This document shows positions 43,382-50,526 of a stretch of DNA of 64,000 bases, piece after piece. Every line of letters starts with the position of its first letter. The stretch's first letter is position 1. Below the pieces are notes generated by a model. That model ran no database searches. It had not been told where the DNA came from and saw only the letters and a list, made by a program, of their open reading frames with translations. The position numbers and the translations under genes are program-made. The stretch lies in NCBI RefSeq assembly GCF_018403265.1, contig NZ_BOSI01000006.1:84904-148903 (forward strand), read 5' to 3'. Origin of the DNA: Paenibacillus sp. J31TS4. Lineage in GTDB: Bacteria; Bacillota; Bacilli; Paenibacillales; NBRC-103111.

Positions 43382-44542
43382 TCAAAAAGAAGGAAGTGTC
43401 AGCAGACCGCGATAAATGCGAAGAATGAGGTCCGTCTTGGTGCTCGGCAAGTAGACGATGACGGCAAACGTAACGAGCGCCTGCGTCAACAGGCAGCGCA
43501 GATAGAAGTACGTCTTGGAGACTTTGCGCTTGTTGACCAGCGAGCGGTTGGTCAGATTCTCGATGGCCAATAGAGCGCCATGGTAGACGCCCCACGCCAC
43601 ATACAGCCAGGTGAACCCGTGCCAGAGTCCGATCAGCACCATAATCAGCATAGACAGCCCGGCGGCGGTCAGCTTGGAGGGCGTTTTGCGCGAGAAAAAC
43701 ATGAAGATGTGCTCCCGAAACCAGTCGCCGAGCGTGGCATGCCAGTTGCGCCAGTATTGGGTCAGCGTCGGGGAGAGGAACGGCTTCTTGAAGTTCTCCG
43801 GCACTGTGTAGCCCATCAGCCGGCCGAAGCCGATTGCGATATCGGAATAGCCCGAGAAGTCGAAGTAGATCCAGATATAGAACCAGACCATCAGGAAGAC
43901 GGAGTGGAAGACCGTCAGCTCGCCGGCCGAGACGTAGTTGAACACGGCGCTCATCCAGGCGACGAGCACGATCTTCTTGAATAGGCCGAGAATGATCCGC
44001 TTCACAGATTCCTCGAACAGGGCAGCGTCAACGGCATAAGGCTTTTTCGTATCGGCCATAAAGTCGCGGAACCGCAGAATCGGTCCCGAAGTGAAGGTCG
44101 GCACGAACAAAATATAGTTCGCGTAATCGAGTAGCGAGGCCCGGTTCTCCTTGCCGAAGAAGTAGGCGAAGAAGTAGGCGTCGATCACCTTCAGGAAGTT
44201 ATAGAGAAGGCCGAGCGTCAGGAAAAGGCCGAGTACCGGGCTGTCCGACCAGCCGTACTCAAAGAATCGGCCGGCGACGACGGCGCCCACGTTGGCCGCA
44301 ATGAGCAGCAGAAACCAGACGCGGCGGGCCGACGCGGTTTGCCCGAGGAATAGGTAGCCGGCGTAATTCAGCGCTACGTAGACAAGATAAAACAAAAAAA
44401 GCTTGTGGCTGAACACAAGCAGAAAACCCAAGTTAAACAGCAAGAGCAGGATGCGCTTGTTCTGCTTCCATCGCCGGGTCAGCATCAGCGCGGCAATCAT
44501 GCCGGCTAGCCCTACGATCGCGTTCATATTCAATAGAAACAT
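43382..44542 (-). CDS. DltB-like membrane-bound O-acyltransferase (MBOAT)
   Basis: The 386-residue polytopic protein carries the MBOAT signatures: FVPTFTSGPILRFRDF, then YFDFSGYSDIAIGFGRLMGY, QYWRNWHATLGDWFREHIF, and the catalytic histidine in MVLIGLWHGFTWLYVAWG. In Dlt systems DltB takes the amino acid from the carrier protein in the cytoplasm and passes it across the membrane. It is the last core gene of a six-gene operon with DltD-, DltX- and DltC-like partners, so the same job is inferred, with a different activated amino acid possible. Alginate O-acetylases are also MBOATs, but the carrier protein and ligase next door argue for aminoacyl transfer. AAGGAG lies 11 bases before the ATG. Confidence 0.85.
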   Translation of the reverse strand: MFLLNMNAIVGLAGMIAALMLTRRWKQNKRILLLLFNLGFLLVFSHKLFLFYLVYVALNYAGYLFLGQTASARRVWFLLLIAANVGAVVAGRFFEYGWSDSPVLGLFLTLGLLYNFLKVIDAYFFAYFFGKENRASLLDYANYILFVPTFTSGPILRFRDFMADTKKPYAVDAALFEESVKRIILGLFKKIVLVAWMSAVFNYVSAGELTVFHSVFLMVWFYIWIYFDFSGYSDIAIGFGRLMGYTVPENFKKPFLSPTLTQYWRNWHATLGDWFREHIFMFFSRKTPSKLTAAGLSMLIMVLIGLWHGFTWLYVAWGVYHGALLAIENLTNRSLVNKRKVSKTYFYLRCLLTQALVTFAVIVYLPSTKTDLILRIYRGLLTLPSF

Positions 44543-44598
44543 CGGATTAACGGCTCCTTATCCGGTGAATAGCCGTCTACAGACGGGCGGAACACGGG

Positions 44599-44709
44599 TT
44601 AAAAATTTTCGTAGATGAAGATCCCTTCGCCCGTAAAGTAGACGAGCACCAGGATGAGCATGACAAGATACATCAGAAGCTCGAGGAGCCTGCGGATGAC
44701 CGGAGCCAT
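44599..44709 (-). CDS. DltX-like 36-residue membrane peptide
   Basis: This 36-residue frame is easily missed. It starts with ATG at 44709 directly behind a near-perfect ribosome site AAGGAGGTG. It encodes MAPVIRRLLELLMYLVMLIL, then a short hydrophobic stretch and the C-terminal tail GEGIFIYENF. One membrane span followed by an extracellular FIYxxF tail is the layout of DltX, the small Dlt protein whose C-terminal tyrosine motif is thought to carry the amino acid between DltB and DltD. It overlaps the end of the DltD-like gene by 37 bases and precedes the MBOAT gene by 56 bases. The tail motif and context make a functional gene very likely. Confidence 0.8.
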   Translation of the reverse strand: MAPVIRRLLELLMYLVMLILVLVYFTGEGIFIYENF

Positions 44710-45599
44710 GCGTCCACCTCCTTCGTAAAGCGCGGCGCTCCCTGCTCGCGGTTCAAGTGGACCAGGTCGTGAAACAGGGACGGATCGTAGCGGTCCATCG
44801 TATCCAGCACCGGCACTCGTGCGGCGGCCAGCCGTTCGTTCACCCGCTCCTTGAGAGCGCTCATGTAAGGAGGCTTCGGGTAGAGCGGATTGTAAGGCAT
44901 CCAGATGACCTGGACAGGCAGCGCATGCTCCTTCGCATAGGCAAGGATATGATCGAGCGCGGCGAGGTTCTCCTCGAAGTCGGACAGAGACGCGTGATTG
45001 TAGAGCTTCTCATACTTCTCCCAGCTCACATCCATCTTTTCTTTGGGCAGCTGGCCGAAGTACAGCTCCTTGTCGATCCACTTCGGCTCGTAGGCGAACA
45101 TGTCCTTGGGCCGGCCCTCATAGACGGACAAGGCGAACTGCTTGACGGCTTCCGCACCCGAAGCCTTGAAGTAATCACGGTAAGCGTACAGATAGGGCTG
45201 GTAGAACTTTTGGTGCCACTGGTAGGTCGGGTCGGTCTCCATCGTGTCGAGCATGGTATGGATGTCGATGCCGATGACGAGCCGGTCCCGGACCTGGTAC
45301 AGGGACCGGGTCAGAATCTGCTCCAGATCGGTCAGCTTGCCGTAGGAGAGACCCATCTCGGTGAGCGGCACCTCGGCCCGGTCCTCCATGTAGGCGCCCG
45401 TGACGGCGGAATTGCCGAAGAAGACAGGCCCGCTGTCCTTCCAGTCGTGGTGGTAGAGTGTCTTGGTAAAATCGTTCTTGTAGAACCGGCGCGACGATTC
45501 CATCGGGTTCCACCAGGCAATCGCCCCGTTGACCAGGACGAAGGCGGCCAACAGGGCGAGAACGAAGCCGTTGCGTTTGAGTAGGGAACGTAGCTTCAA
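44673..45599 (-). CDS. DltD-like SGNH-fold membrane protein
   Basis: The 308-residue protein has an N-terminal signal anchor (GFVLALLAAFVLVNGAIAWW) and an extracellular SGNH-type domain. The nucleophile motif is PVFFGNSAVTGAY (Ser at about 64) and the acid-base pair is in HDLVHLN (DxxH, about 278-281) near the C-terminus, which is the arrangement of DltD. DltD moves D-alanine onto teichoic acid outside the membrane. Overall sequence is divergent from classical DltD and the protein is shorter. The start is TTG at 45599 after GAGGGATC; an upstream in-frame ATG would overlap the ligase gene by 92 bases. The ligase gene ends 13 bases upstream. Confidence 0.78.
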   Translation of the reverse strand: MKLRSLLKRNGFVLALLAAFVLVNGAIAWWNPMESSRRFYKNDFTKTLYHHDWKDSGPVFFGNSAVTGAYMEDRAEVPLTEMGLSYGKLTDLEQILTRSLYQVRDRLVIGIDIHTMLDTMETDPTYQWHQKFYQPYLYAYRDYFKASGAEAVKQFALSVYEGRPKDMFAYEPKWIDKELYFGQLPKEKMDVSWEKYEKLYNHASLSDFEENLAALDHILAYAKEHALPVQVIWMPYNPLYPKPPYMSALKERVNERLAAARVPVLDTMDRYDPSLFHDLVHLNREQGAPRFTKEVDAWLRSSAGSSSF

Positions 45600-45612
45600 G
45601 GCAGATCCCTCG

Positions 45613-46812
45613 CTAAATGGATTTGTCCAGCCAGGCGGCGTACTGCTCGCGGAACCGCTCCGGCCATGCCGCTTCATCCAGCCCGTACTGGGACAGGAAG
45701 GCAAAGACCCAACGCTCGATCCCGAATCCTACGCAGCCGGTGACCGCGCTGCGCTTGCCGACCTTGATGTTGAACGCATTGCCGAACGTGTTGCTGTGGA
45801 AGTTGACCGAGCTGCACGCGATCGACTTGTCCAGATAGGGAATCGTCAGCCGCAGCTCGTACTTCATCTCCTGGTTGCGCTGGAACGACGCTTTCACCTG
45901 GAAGTCGTTCGTGAAGAATGGATCATTGGCGATCTCGAGCCGGCTGTCAACCTCCCATTCCTCGGCCAGCTGCTTGAGCAGCTCGATGGACTTGAGGCGG
46001 TTCTCCTTGACGAAGTCCGGCTTGCCGACGAAAATAATCTCCCGCATGCTGAAGTCGAGCATCCGTCCGAAGTCGGTATGGTTGCGCGATTCGAACCGGT
46101 GGCATTTGGAGATGGCGGTGACGACGAGACCGTCGCCTTCGAGCGTCTCGTCTTGCAGTCCCTCGTAGCAGTGATAGCAGGTGGACGGGTTCATGGCGAA
46201 TTTCGGCTTTGGCATCGTCTCGTCCAGCGAGAGCGGCGCCTCCTGCTGCCAGCCACCCGCTTCGCGGATCGACTGGGAGAATCCTTCGATTACGTCGAGG
46301 TCTTCGCGCAGGTGGGTCAGGAAATGGATATGCTCCGGGAACGACGTGAAATGGTTCGTCTTGTTCAGCGTATCGCAGTGGATGACGGCCGGGTACGATT
46401 CTTCCTTGACGTCGAACGCCCGGGCGACCTTGTTCACGAACATGTAGTCCATGAACCGCATCAGGCTGGAGAACGGTTCGCGGAAGATGAACAGGCCGGG
46501 CTCCAGCACCTTCATCGTCTTGTTGTCCACGAGCTCGGCAATGATGTCGCCGCTGTAGGGCTTGGGGCCGGCGTTCTCGAACAGCACCTGCTCCTTGAAG
46601 CCGAAGTCGCCCTTGGAGAAACGCTCCGCGAGGCGTTGGACGCGCTCCTCGATCTTGGCGTTACCGTCCGGCGAGTGGTGCACGATGCGGATCGTTTGCG
46701 CTTCCTCGTCAATGACTATCTCGTCGATGTGCTCGTCCGCAAAGGCGGCGGCATATTTGAGCTGGCCGTACTGGCTGGGCGCCAGCTGGCCGAGAGATAC
46801 GATGCATTCCAT
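45613..46812 (-). CDS. Amino acid:[carrier protein] ligase (class II aminoacyl-tRNA-synthetase-like)
   Basis: This 399-residue protein is a class II synthetase catalytic domain without a tRNA-binding arm. Motif 2 is visible as KCHRFESRNHTDFGR (about 237-250) and motif 3 as GCVGFGIERWVFAF (about 359-372). The cysteines at about 146, 212, 215, 237 and 360 include candidates for the active-site zinc. This matches the seryl-tRNA-synthetase-like ligases that activate Gly or Ala and load it on a carrier protein instead of tRNA. The gene lies 9 bases after an acyl carrier protein gene and before DltD, DltX and MBOAT homologues, taking the place of DltA. The amino acid used cannot be read from the sequence. 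Confidence 0.82.
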   Translation of the reverse strand: MECIVSLGQLAPSQYGQLKYAAAFADEHIDEIVIDEEAQTIRIVHHSPDGNAKIEERVQRLAERFSKGDFGFKEQVLFENAGPKPYSGDIIAELVDNKTMKVLEPGLFIFREPFSSLMRFMDYMFVNKVARAFDVKEESYPAVIHCDTLNKTNHFTSFPEHIHFLTHLREDLDVIEGFSQSIREAGGWQQEAPLSLDETMPKPKFAMNPSTCYHCYEGLQDETLEGDGLVVTAISKCHRFESRNHTDFGRMLDFSMREIIFVGKPDFVKENRLKSIELLKQLAEEWEVDSRLEIANDPFFTNDFQVKASFQRNQEMKYELRLTIPYLDKSIACSSVNFHSNTFGNAFNIKVGKRSAVTGCVGFGIERWVFAFLSQYGLDEAAWPERFREQYAAWLDKSI

Positions 46813-46821
46813 AGCGTTCGG

Positions 46822-47073
46822 TTACCCCGCTTTCTTCGTTTCGATGAAGGTGGCGATTTCGTTGACGGTGTTGAGCGGGTACAGCATCAGATCCTGGTTC
46901 GTCACCTGGATGCCGTAAGTCTTCTCGATATGCGCGATCAGCGCGGTGGCGCCGAGGGAATCGATGAACCCGTAGTCGAACAGGTGAACGTCCCTCGTAA
47001 ACTCGTCGTCGTCCGGGTCGATCTCGTACTGCGCCCGGATATGCTCTTCCAATTGCTGAGCGATGGCTTCCAT
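46822..47073 (-). CDS. Acyl/aminoacyl carrier protein (DltC-like)
   Basis: This is an 83-residue four-helix carrier protein. The phosphopantetheine attachment serine is Ser39 in FIDSLGATALI, the usual DSL motif; the rest (AIAQQLEEHIRAQYEID, then NTVNEIATFIETKKAG) fits the acyl carrier fold. It needs activation by a 4'-phosphopantetheinyl transferase encoded elsewhere. It lies 31 bases after the large FG-GAP gene and 9 bases before the ligase gene, so it is almost certainly the substrate of that ligase, in the role DltC has in dlt operons. GGGGGAACGAGG precedes the ATG. Confidence 0.88.
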   Translation of the reverse strand: MEAIAQQLEEHIRAQYEIDPDDDEFTRDVHLFDYGFIDSLGATALIAHIEKTYGIQVTNQDLMLYPLNTVNEIATFIETKKAG

Positions 47074-47104
47074 GGCCTCGTTCCCCCTGTCAATGGTTTC
47101 CGTA

Positions 47105-50100
47105 TTAAAAATGTATCGTAATGGCAGCTTGCTGGCCGTAATGCGTAATCGTATAGGTACGCTCGGCTTCGCTCCGCTCGATCTTCAGATCCTCGCCCTC
47201 GATTCGGACGGGAGCCGGGCTGTACAGCTTGACCTGCTGCAAGCCAGGCTCGGTCAGGCGCAGCGTCCAGACGCCGTTCTTCTTGTCGAGCTCGACGGGG
47301 CCGTTGGCCCGGATTAGATGGGCACCTTCGTCCTGCCAGTTCACGAACAGGCGGGCCGGCTTCCGAAGCGATGCGTAGAGCGCGGTGTCGGTCTTCTTGT
47401 AGATGTCGGCGTCCACGCCGAGCGGGTGAGCTGCATACCGGGCGCCCGGCTCGATCCGGACTCCGACTGCCGACGTATAGGCGCCGGCCTGCGCGGGAAC
47501 AGCGGAGGTATCGGCTGTCAGCTTCACATCCAAGTGCAGCCCGCTGCCGAGCTTGTCCTTCAGCCGGCCAACGAGATACCCGCCCCAGCTTTGCTGGACA
47601 CGCACATCGGAAGTAAGAGCGGCAAGGAACGAGCGCGCCATCTGCTGCTCGGTCATGAAGTTGTAATCGTGCTGCGTCCGGAACGCGTCGAAATACTTGA
47701 CGAACGGCTCGAAAGCGGCTTTTTTGCTCTCGTACGGAATCTGATCGATGTGCTCCATGTAGTCGAGCGGCATGTCCAGCTTGGCCTGCGCCTCGTAAAT
47801 ATCGGTCGTGGCATAAGGACCGTCCGCCGTGTAGCCGACAAGCGGCGTGTAGAGCAGCATCGGCTGCTTCAGCTGGTCGTCCTGCAGCAGGAACGGGGTG
47901 CCCCACATGTAGTCGGTGTACGCCCGCGGGTCGTTCGGGTTGTAGGACGGCCGGAAGCCGAAGTTAAACCAGATGTCCTGCTCGCTCTCGTTGCGGAGCG
48001 TCTGCAGCCGCTGGTCGTTGTTGATCCGCCACGTATGCTGGTTCGTGCCCGGGTTGACCCACGGAAGGCCGAGCTTCCGGAACGATTCACGCTGCAGCGC
48101 GAGCTCCTGCTTCTCCTGTTCGTCGCTCTGGTAGCCGTGTACGAACACGTGCGGATACAGCTCCAGATAGTTGTCCTTGGCGTATTGCAAAAACTCCTGC
48201 AGCTCCTGTGTATGCGGGAACGCCGGATCGTCCACTGTGACCGGCAGTCCGAATTCGAGCTGGCCGACGAGGAGGTCGTCCTTGCCGTCGTGGTTGATGT
48301 CGTACCAGAGCGGGACGGCGTTATGGCCGCCGACCAGCGCATGATTGCCCATCTGGTTGAGCGTCGAGCCGGTCAGCGGCCCCTTGTCGGTCCACTCGCT
48401 CATCGAGGCGCCTTGCTCATAGACCCGGACGTCGCCTTCGTTCGTGCCGACGACCAGATCGGCTTTGCCGTCGCCGTTCATGTCGCGAACGGACGGGGCG
48501 GCGAAGCGGCCCGCCGCCCGGAAGAGCACGCGCCCCTCCTCGAAGCGGGGCGCCCCTCCGCCGGCGGCAGCCACGCCGCGGAACCAGTGGACGGCTCCAT
48601 CGCCATCCCCGACCACGAGGTCGGGGATGCCATCGCCGTCCAAGTCGCCCCACGCGGGTGCCGCATACGCGGGCACCGCGGCAGCGCCGCCGCCTGCGGC
48701 GAGCGGCTCGGGCGGCGCGAACGTCCCGTTCCCGAGATTCCGGGAACGGAGCAGCTTGCCGCCGGCGTCCCCGATGATTAGGTCGGGGACGCCGTTGCCG
48801 CCGGGCGGGGCGGCGGCGATCGCCGCGTAGCCCGCGGCGAGGCGCAGCGGCTCTCCGCCGGCGAGCCGGACCGGCTGCCCGGCGCCGAACGCGTCCGGCG
48901 CGGCGACGCCGTCCGGCAGCGGCTGATTCACGTAGGCCGCCGGCTGCGCGCCCTGGCCGGGGAACAGCGTGACGGTACCGTCGGCGCTGCCGGCCAGCAG
49001 GTCGGGCTTGCCGTCGCCGGTCCAATCGGCGATCGCCGGATAGGCGCGGTAGGGCAGCGGGATTTCATTCGCCAGCTCCTTGTACTCCGGATAGAGCGCG
49101 AGCGTCAGCGGCTTGCCGTCCGTGCCGGCGAGCCGCGCCCCGCTGCCGTAGAAGGAGTTGGCGTACTGTCCGGTGAAGGCCGGCTTGGCCGATGTGCCTT
49201 CGTTCAGATGAACGGTGACGTCCTCGTGCCACTCCCCCCAGGCGTAGGAGCCTCTCACGAGAGAGTAGGACGGGATCATGTCGTGCTGCTTGAGCAGCTC
49301 CGCCCATTGAATCCCGCTCTTCTCCTGGAACGCCGGAAGCGCCTCAAAATGGTTCTCGAACGCCATCGCGGGGCGGCCGTGGGTGCCGAGCACCTTGGTG
49401 ATGCTGTAGCCGGCCGTCTCCTTGCCGACGTAGCCGAGATAGGCGGTGCGCATCTGGGCGTTCGCGCTTGCGAACGCGAACTGAAAGTACGGCTCGGGCG
49501 GCAGCCCCTGCTTGAAATCAAAATACTTGATACCGTCCCGCGGCGTCGTCGTGGGCTTCCTCTGCTCCTGCAGCGTTTGGTACCCGGCGTCCGGGTCCAT
49601 GCCGCTCTGCAGATCGAAGCCGGTGATGAAGTACCGGTTCGGCAGGAAGGCGCTGTTCAGCATCACGGTTCCCTTGCCGGCGCGGTTAACCGTCAGGAGC
49701 GAAACGCCGTCCAGCGAGACGAGCGTCTCCGCCGTCGACGGCACGAGGCCCTTGCCCCAGACGAAGCCCGGCATGTGGCTCATGCCGATGTGCCGGTTGA
49801 AGTTATCCGCGAACAAGCGGAACACGTCCTGGATCCCGCGCAGATTGGCATCCGTTTCGGGATATGCGAAGGCAGGCTTGTCCGTCTGAGGCGGCTTCAC
49901 GTCCACGAGCTGCGCCGCGCCGAGAAACTCGGGCGGGAACTGGTCCGCGAAGGCATTGTCGAGCAGCAGATGGCCGCCGTTCTGCACGTAATGCTCGAGC
50001 GCTTCCCGCTCCTCCTCCAGTGCGGGCGTTCCGTCCAGGCCCGGATCCAGATAGATGCCGTCGTACTTGGCGAGCTTGTCTGAATGGAGCCCGTTCACCG

Positions 50101-50290
50101 CCCGGCGCTCCAGCTTGACGTTAGCCGCGAGCGATTGGTCGAAGTGGCTGAAGACGCCGCGGTCGTACTTGTCTCCGTCAGTGGCATACAGGAACGTCAC
50201 CCGCTCGTCTTTTGGGATAAAAAAAAGGACGGCTGCAGTCACGAGAAGGAGTCCGCCGAAGGCTAGGATGAGAGACAGCAACCTTTTCAA
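47105..50290 (-). CDS. Large secreted or anchored FG-GAP/VCBS-repeat protein
   Basis: The 1061-residue protein begins with a signal or anchor segment (LLSLILAFGGLLLVTAAVLF). Residues about 30-240 resemble a class I glutamine-amidotransferase-like fold (KYDGIYLDPGLDGTPALEEE, then YVQNGGHLLLDNAF). Four FG-GAP-type calcium loops follow: DWTGDGKPDLLAG (about 422), DLDGDGIPDLVVG (549), DMNGDGKADLVVG (603) and DINHDGKDDLLVG (664), suggesting a beta-propeller. Residues about 690-900 (HVFVHGYQSDEQEKQ, then DYMWGTPFLLQDDQLKQPML) may be part of a carbohydrate-active domain, and the C-terminus is beta-rich. I do not recognise a defined enzyme. It is the first gene behind a strong promoter and is followed by the carrier protein gene. 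Confidence 0.7.
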   Translation of the reverse strand: MKRLLSLILAFGGLLLVTAAVLFFIPKDERVTFLYATDGDKYDRGVFSHFDQSLAANVKLERRAVNGLHSDKLAKYDGIYLDPGLDGTPALEEEREALEHYVQNGGHLLLDNAFADQFPPEFLGAAQLVDVKPPQTDKPAFAYPETDANLRGIQDVFRLFADNFNRHIGMSHMPGFVWGKGLVPSTAETLVSLDGVSLLTVNRAGKGTVMLNSAFLPNRYFITGFDLQSGMDPDAGYQTLQEQRKPTTTPRDGIKYFDFKQGLPPEPYFQFAFASANAQMRTAYLGYVGKETAGYSITKVLGTHGRPAMAFENHFEALPAFQEKSGIQWAELLKQHDMIPSYSLVRGSYAWGEWHEDVTVHLNEGTSAKPAFTGQYANSFYGSGARLAGTDGKPLTLALYPEYKELANEIPLPYRAYPAIADWTGDGKPDLLAGSADGTVTLFPGQGAQPAAYVNQPLPDGVAAPDAFGAGQPVRLAGGEPLRLAAGYAAIAAAPPGGNGVPDLIIGDAGGKLLRSRNLGNGTFAPPEPLAAGGGAAAVPAYAAPAWGDLDGDGIPDLVVGDGDGAVHWFRGVAAAGGGAPRFEEGRVLFRAAGRFAAPSVRDMNGDGKADLVVGTNEGDVRVYEQGASMSEWTDKGPLTGSTLNQMGNHALVGGHNAVPLWYDINHDGKDDLLVGQLEFGLPVTVDDPAFPHTQELQEFLQYAKDNYLELYPHVFVHGYQSDEQEKQELALQRESFRKLGLPWVNPGTNQHTWRINNDQRLQTLRNESEQDIWFNFGFRPSYNPNDPRAYTDYMWGTPFLLQDDQLKQPMLLYTPLVGYTADGPYATTDIYEAQAKLDMPLDYMEHIDQIPYESKKAAFEPFVKYFDAFRTQHDYNFMTEQQMARSFLAALTSDVRVQQSWGGYLVGRLKDKLGSGLHLDVKLTADTSAVPAQAGAYTSAVGVRIEPGARYAAHPLGVDADIYKKTDTALYASLRKPARLFVNWQDEGAHLIRANGPVELDKKNGVWTLRLTEPGLQQVKLYSPAPVRIEGEDLKIERSEAERTYTITHYGQQAAITIHF

Positions 50291-50356
50291 AGGATTATCC
50301 TCCGTCTATGAAATGAGAAATAGAAAACGCGAGAAATTCCGACAGAATCATTCGCA

Positions 50357-50385
50357 ATTATATCATTATTCGCCATTGATGTTAA
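50357..50385 (-). promoter_or_regulatory. Strong sigma-A promoter of the Dlt-like operon
   Basis: On the minus strand TTAACA (50385-50380), 17 bases, TATAAT (50362-50357), 66 bases before the large FG-GAP gene. Only one base departs from consensus. Confidence 0.75.
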
Positions 50386-50526
50386 CCGGATGGCAAGGAT
50401 TGCACTGGCCGGACAAGGGCAGGAAGCTTTTGGAGGGGCGGTGCCTAAGAAGCTCGTTTTCTGGTAAACTAGTAGAATACGCGGACTTCTGTCCTGCGAA
50501 GCCAAAAGCTTGGAGGAATTGACAGC

